Shown here one piece after another: positions 59,837-64,000 of a DNA stretch of 64,000 bases. How positions within the stretch are numbered: the first letter of the stretch is position 1; every line of letters begins with the position of its first letter. Below the pieces are notes generated by a model, which did not search any database, was not told the DNA's origin, and saw nothing but the letters and a program-made list of their open reading frames with translations. The stretch comes from Bactericera cockerelli (lineage: Eukaryota > Arthropoda > Insecta > Hemiptera > Triozidae): assembly GCA_024516035.1 (NCBI GenBank), contig CM044957.1, positions 15,386,564 through 15,450,563 on the forward strand. The letters run 5' to 3'. The translations under genes were made by a program, and so were the position numbers.

Positions 59837-60373
59837 ACCCAAAAGGTAAATTTATTATAGTTTAAAAGCTATAATTGAACTATATTTTTTTTACCAAAGT
59901 TAGAGTACTGCTCCCGCCAAACTAGACCGGATCGTTCGTTCTTTGCAAAAATACTATACCAAAACTTACATACAACCTCCTCCTCATCTATTTACAACAT
60001 TCCTATCTGAAATTCTACAATTTACCAAGTTTTATTCAGAGTACTTTATTATGATTAGTTATACTCTGTATCTTGTTGCTGAAGTACCTGTACCTGAATA
60101 CCACATCACAGATTCTGAGCTTCGAATGAATGAACCTCACTGAAGTACCTCACAATTCCTATCTGTGTAGTAAGGAATTTTCCCATCACAGATCATAAGG
60201 TCGAAATGAATAAATACTGCCAAAGAACTGCATTAAGTTATATGAAGGAATTTCCCGCTGACAGACCTGAAGATGGAAATAAACATTACCTACTATAGCG
60301 ATGGGTCAATGGTGGTTCTTGTGTTGCCATAGGAAAATTCCATTTCATTCAGTCTTTAATTTGTACATCTTAC

Positions 60374-60525
60374 GGCCGAATTCTAAAACAGGATTAAATT
60401 TTAGATAAAGACCCTCCAAGAAGTCAGAGTTTCAACCAATCACAACGCACTATAGCCCCATTTGAGGGACAGTCTAAAATGTCTAAATTAACATAACTTT
60501 AATCCTATTTTTTAATTAGGCTCCT
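60374..60525. mobile_element. Possible MITE
   Basis: Inverted ends about 32 bp long at roughly three quarters identity (GAATTCTAAAACAGGATTAAA and TTTAATCCTATTTTTTAATT). The target duplication is not clear. Confidence 0.35.
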
Positions 60526-60743
60526 AGCATTTTTATCAATGGCCTTGAAATGGTTGAAGAAGGAACTAAGGTTAAATTTATAAATGAAAAACAAAAAAGA
60601 AGTTATTTTAATATCAAGATACTATCACATAGTTAGTTACCCATAGTAATTTTTTTCACATGAATAGGACTTAAAGCCGAGCTTTCCAACAGAATAAGTA
60701 AGGTTTATTCTTATTACTATATTCGATTTAGATTCATATTTTT

Positions 60744-60825
60744 ACCCTCCATTCGCTGGAAACTTACAAACCAAACATTTACCTCACCCACCCTGAATTA
60801 AGACGAGAGTATTAGCCAGTCAAAA
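60744..60825 (-). mobile_element. SINE core fragment
   Basis: Complement of the shared core and the GCGAATGGAGGG tail motif (CCCTCCATTCGCTGGAAAC, TTTACCTCACCCACCCTG). Confidence 0.45.
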
Positions 60826-60891
60826 TACAATGAAATAATATAATGAAATGAAATAACATATTTTTATGTCGGTATATGTATAAGATAGTAT

Positions 60892-60967
60892 GTCTGGCTG
60901 GGGGACTATAAACAGGGAGGAGACCAGCAGTCTGGCTGGGGGACTATAAACAGGGAGTAGACCAGCA
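60892..60967 (+). repeat. 38-bp tandem duplication
   Basis: Two copies of GTCTGGCTGGGGGACTATAA..., one base different. A single related copy is near 47158-47205, so it is part of a dispersed repeat. Confidence 0.75.
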
Positions 60968-61944
60968 TTGGCTTGGTTCTGGGGGCCCTTGTTAATTATT
61001 AGCCTCCTTGTAAAGACTGCAGTGGTAGAAGTGCTTGGTCATTCCTCCATAGTCTGGCTACCGTCGTTCACGATGACGCCACCCTATGATGATGATATAA
61101 GATTGTACAATTTGGATTTATATAAAGTTCTCTTATATGACTTATATCCAGGGTTGACTGTACCTGTTGGAAAACTGTTGGCATAATGGGACTACCTGTC
61201 TTGCGCTGACAGTCTAAATAAATCACTACTTATATTTATACCTATACCTATAGAGCCTTATAGAATTGGAAACTAAGCAATATTATATTTTATATTGACC
61301 ACTACTGCAGGCTGGAGACTCCACATTATTTTCCCTGTCCTACATGAAAGCACATTTATACCAGAAGAGCCAGAGATACAGCTATCATCTGATCAATGAT
61401 TCAGTGTTACCGATTATACACCAGGATAAGTCGGGGCTCAGTGACCATGGATAGTTCATAGATTATCTATCTCAATGTTCACAAATTGGTACCTCCTTGT
61501 ATTATGCTAAATCAAGAAAAACCTGTTTCAGTTTGTGTGCAATAATTCTATTGTTGGACTGCTGGAATAAGCAACAAAAAGAAGAGCTATGGAATCAATG
61601 GATATTGACTGCATGAGAATCACCCATGGCGAATCCTATTGCTTTAGGTTTAGTATTCATTTTGAACATTCCAATGATATTAAAATGATACTCCTTAGAA
61701 GTATTCCTTAGGGAGAGAGCCACAAAAATTGTAAAAAAAACTAAAATAAATATACATTATTACATTTAAAAAAAAGTATATCTATAGTACCTAGATTATC
61801 TTTTATTATTATTATTATTTATTTATTTTAAGTTTCCATGTATTTATATTTCACAATAACATCTTCAATAAAGAATGAGGGTATACCCACCTTCAAATGA
61901 TAAAAAAATCTTGTGCTGAAGGTGGGGATTATACCTATCTACAG

Positions 61945-62060
61945 AAAATTATGAACTTCTTCGCAAGTGAAAATATTGGAAATCATGCTCGAGAAATTTT
62001 CAAGTGCAAAAAAATTGTTCTTTCAAGGCTCTACGCTACAGCAAGTCAGAGGGCTCAGAG
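61945..62060 (+). CDS. Candidate orphan exon
   Basis: 116 bp bounded by a good acceptor (TATACCTATCTACAG|) and donor (CAGAG|GTATGT), open in one frame throughout (KIMNFFASENIGNHAREIF ... YATASQRAQ). I do not recognise the peptide and no partner exon was found, so it may belong to a gene running beyond the window or be chance. Confidence 0.3.
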
Positions 62061-62129
62061 GTATGTAAAAAAAAATCAAATCACACAAGTTCCTACGATG
62101 ACATTGATATACCCAGGAGTTTTTATCTA

Positions 62130-63835
62130 AGGATATTTCCTGATTGAAAAATGAAACATCCGGAAGTGGTCTGGTCTCCAGGTTAGAAAAGCGAGACTTG
62201 CTGACCGGTAGAATCACTTCTAGTTGTCATCCAGCAGTTAGATCACAGACAAGGCCGGTCACTTGAAATGTTTGCTGGGATCTGGTTTGTCCACTCATCT
62301 CGTAGTGCTACTTCATAAGCTAGAACCTAGTTTTGTATCTACTCTCAGATTCTTTAACCGAACTCAAAATGTCATCTCGAGTCTGTTAACATTAATGCAA
62401 AATTTCAATAGTAATGAATTTTGCTAAAAAATGAACAAAAATCATTTTAGAAAATCGCCGAAAAATTTATGGAAGTGTCCACGGATGACTGAATAAAACA
62501 ATTATACCTACATAATTATGTATATGATTTCATTATATAATCTTTGCATTTTTGAAGGTTTTGCGACTTGCCTTTTTTTAAATCTCTCTCATTTGATCAT
62601 TCGTATACTTCCGAGTATAAACTCATTGTATTTTTTTATCTTTATTGTTCTGGTTTTATCTAATATTCAGGTCATCATAAATAACTTTCAATTAGGTACA
62701 AGTTGATGTGTTTATCTGTATACTTAGATATTACGTACCTACATTAATTCTCTGTTGTCAGTTACAACCTGTATATCCCCAGCATCAGATTGATATACAG
62801 AAAGTGACGTTTCCTATTTATCAGATAAAGACCATTTCCGTATAGACAAGATGGAAACTAGTTCCAGTTATGTTATTAGAAAAACCGGCTCTGAGCTTAA
62901 TGGCTTTTAACCTTAACTCGAGTTAATTCAATTTTATTGTATTCTCTTTTGTTGGAGGGTAATGTTGTCTGTTTCAGAAAACATTGTCAAAGAATAGGCT
63001 GATGATAGTAAAAATTGACAAAAATGGTTCTGTGAAAGTAGATAACGCCATAAAAGTCTAGACTAATCTAGAGCTATAAAATGCATGGCAATAACGCTGG
63101 TATATTAATAATTACATTTATGTGGATACAACTCAGTATAAAAGTAACTTAGTATAAATTATACATATATTTATGTAATATTATGATTGCATTCCCCTTG
63201 TATTTAATTGCTTTTTACTTTGTTTAATTTAATATCATGTAACATCACTCTTTCTGTGTAAATCGGGTTTGATCCATTAAATAAATACAAAAAATACAAT
63301 TATACAACGTTAAAACCAAATAGAATCAACTGATCACAATAGATCTAATCTAAGGTCGCAGTGTTAATTGTAAGGCTTTCACTAAAACCCCTGCAACCAG
63401 GTCAGATAATTAGGTACCTCCATTATGTAGGTAAGTACTTTGATTCTAAATTCAGCCCTGAAGGAATCATGGGTGAATGACTTGGACACCCAGTGGTCAT
63501 ATTATGCATTATTGATAAGGAAACACAGTTTCGAATATCAAAGTTAAGCAACGCCGTTCATGGCTAGTACCGGCTTGGCTATAGTTTTCTTGAATAGCTT
63601 CTCGAGCATGGCTTGTTTGTCCTGCATGCTTACTTCACAACTTTTAATTTTTTCAATACGGGTGATCCCTTCTCATTTTTATCTGTCTATTTGCCTACTG
63701 GCGAAGGTTGTACGATAACATAGCAATGTCCCTGCCACAATGTTCCGTCACTTCCATCTCAGAGCGCAACTTGTGTTGAATTTGTGAAACTGTGAATATG
63801 ATGTCGAAGCCACTTTTGCAGCCATTGAAGAACTA
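62130..63835. other. Gene-free stretch
   Basis: AT-rich. A short scrap of 5S SINE (AAAGTTAAGCAACGCC) sits near 63540. Nothing else is supported. Confidence 0.45.
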
Positions 63836-63837
63836 AT

Positions 63838-64000
63838 CAGCCAGCGTCGATGGCATGTTGAATACACCGGTTCCCTTCAGAGCACCGAAGTTAAGCGACA
63901 TCCAGCGAGGTTAAGACTTGGATGGGTGACCATTCAAATTCTAATTCTCGTGACGCTGGCTTTTCCCGGCCCCACTCAGGCTGGGTGAGGTCAATGTGAG
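63838..64000 (+). mobile_element. Full-type 5S-derived SINE, cut by window end
   Basis: The 5S-like unit 63840-63960 (GTTGAATACACCGGTTCCC, ACCGAAGTTAAGCGACATC, GACTTGGATGGGTGACCATT) is followed by the start of the shared core. The tail lies past the window. Confidence 0.85.

Noticed and set aside
63840..63960. Functional 5S rRNA gene
   Set aside because: The 5S-like unit has many changes and runs straight into the SINE core; the same arrangement recurs at 45933 and 40252.

Overview
The window is animal genomic DNA. It is AT-rich, intron-rich and loaded with SINEs and small DNA transposons. It looks like an arthropod, most probably an insect and perhaps a sap-feeding hemipteran. That placement is inference from gene structure and repeat style only.

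Three host protein genes can be assembled exon by exon with GT-AG splice sites and matching phases. (1) Positions 1-15205, plus strand: the 3' part of a transmembrane (MACIT, type XIII/XXIII/XXV-like) collagen gene, nine exons, 180 residues visible, its 5' part lying outside the window. (2) 22393-26540, minus strand: a complete mannose-6-phosphate isomerase gene, six coding exons, 408 aa. (3) 27229-33042, plus strand: a complete EMC2 gene (ER membrane complex subunit 2, a TPR protein), six coding exons, 284 aa, including a 31-bp first exon. MPI and EMC2 are head to head with about 0.69 kb between start codons. MPI and the collagen gene are tail to tail. The three genes have no evident joint pathway.

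From about 33 kb to the end no complete gene was found. The DNA is a mosaic of tRNA-derived SINEs (at least five families), 5S rRNA-derived SINEs, PIF/Harbinger-like, hAT-like, piggyBac-like and pogo-like MITEs, two Helitron-like elements, and a 1.1-kb TIR element of unknown family. Isolated coding-like scraps lie at 33.3, 42.2, 44.2 and 61.9 kb.

Points most worth a second look: two kilobase-scale palindromes (11.85-13.87 kb, an inverted duplication holding an already dead Tc1 transposase; 17.52-19.88 kb, a fold-back hAT-like element with an 8-bp target duplication); SINEs with either 5S or tRNA heads that share one central core; the 37.85-38.95 kb element with four spaced copies of a 20-bp palindrome; a recurrent pattern of short near-perfect hairpins; and a pair of related unrecognised C-terminal peptides at 33.3 and 44.2 kb.
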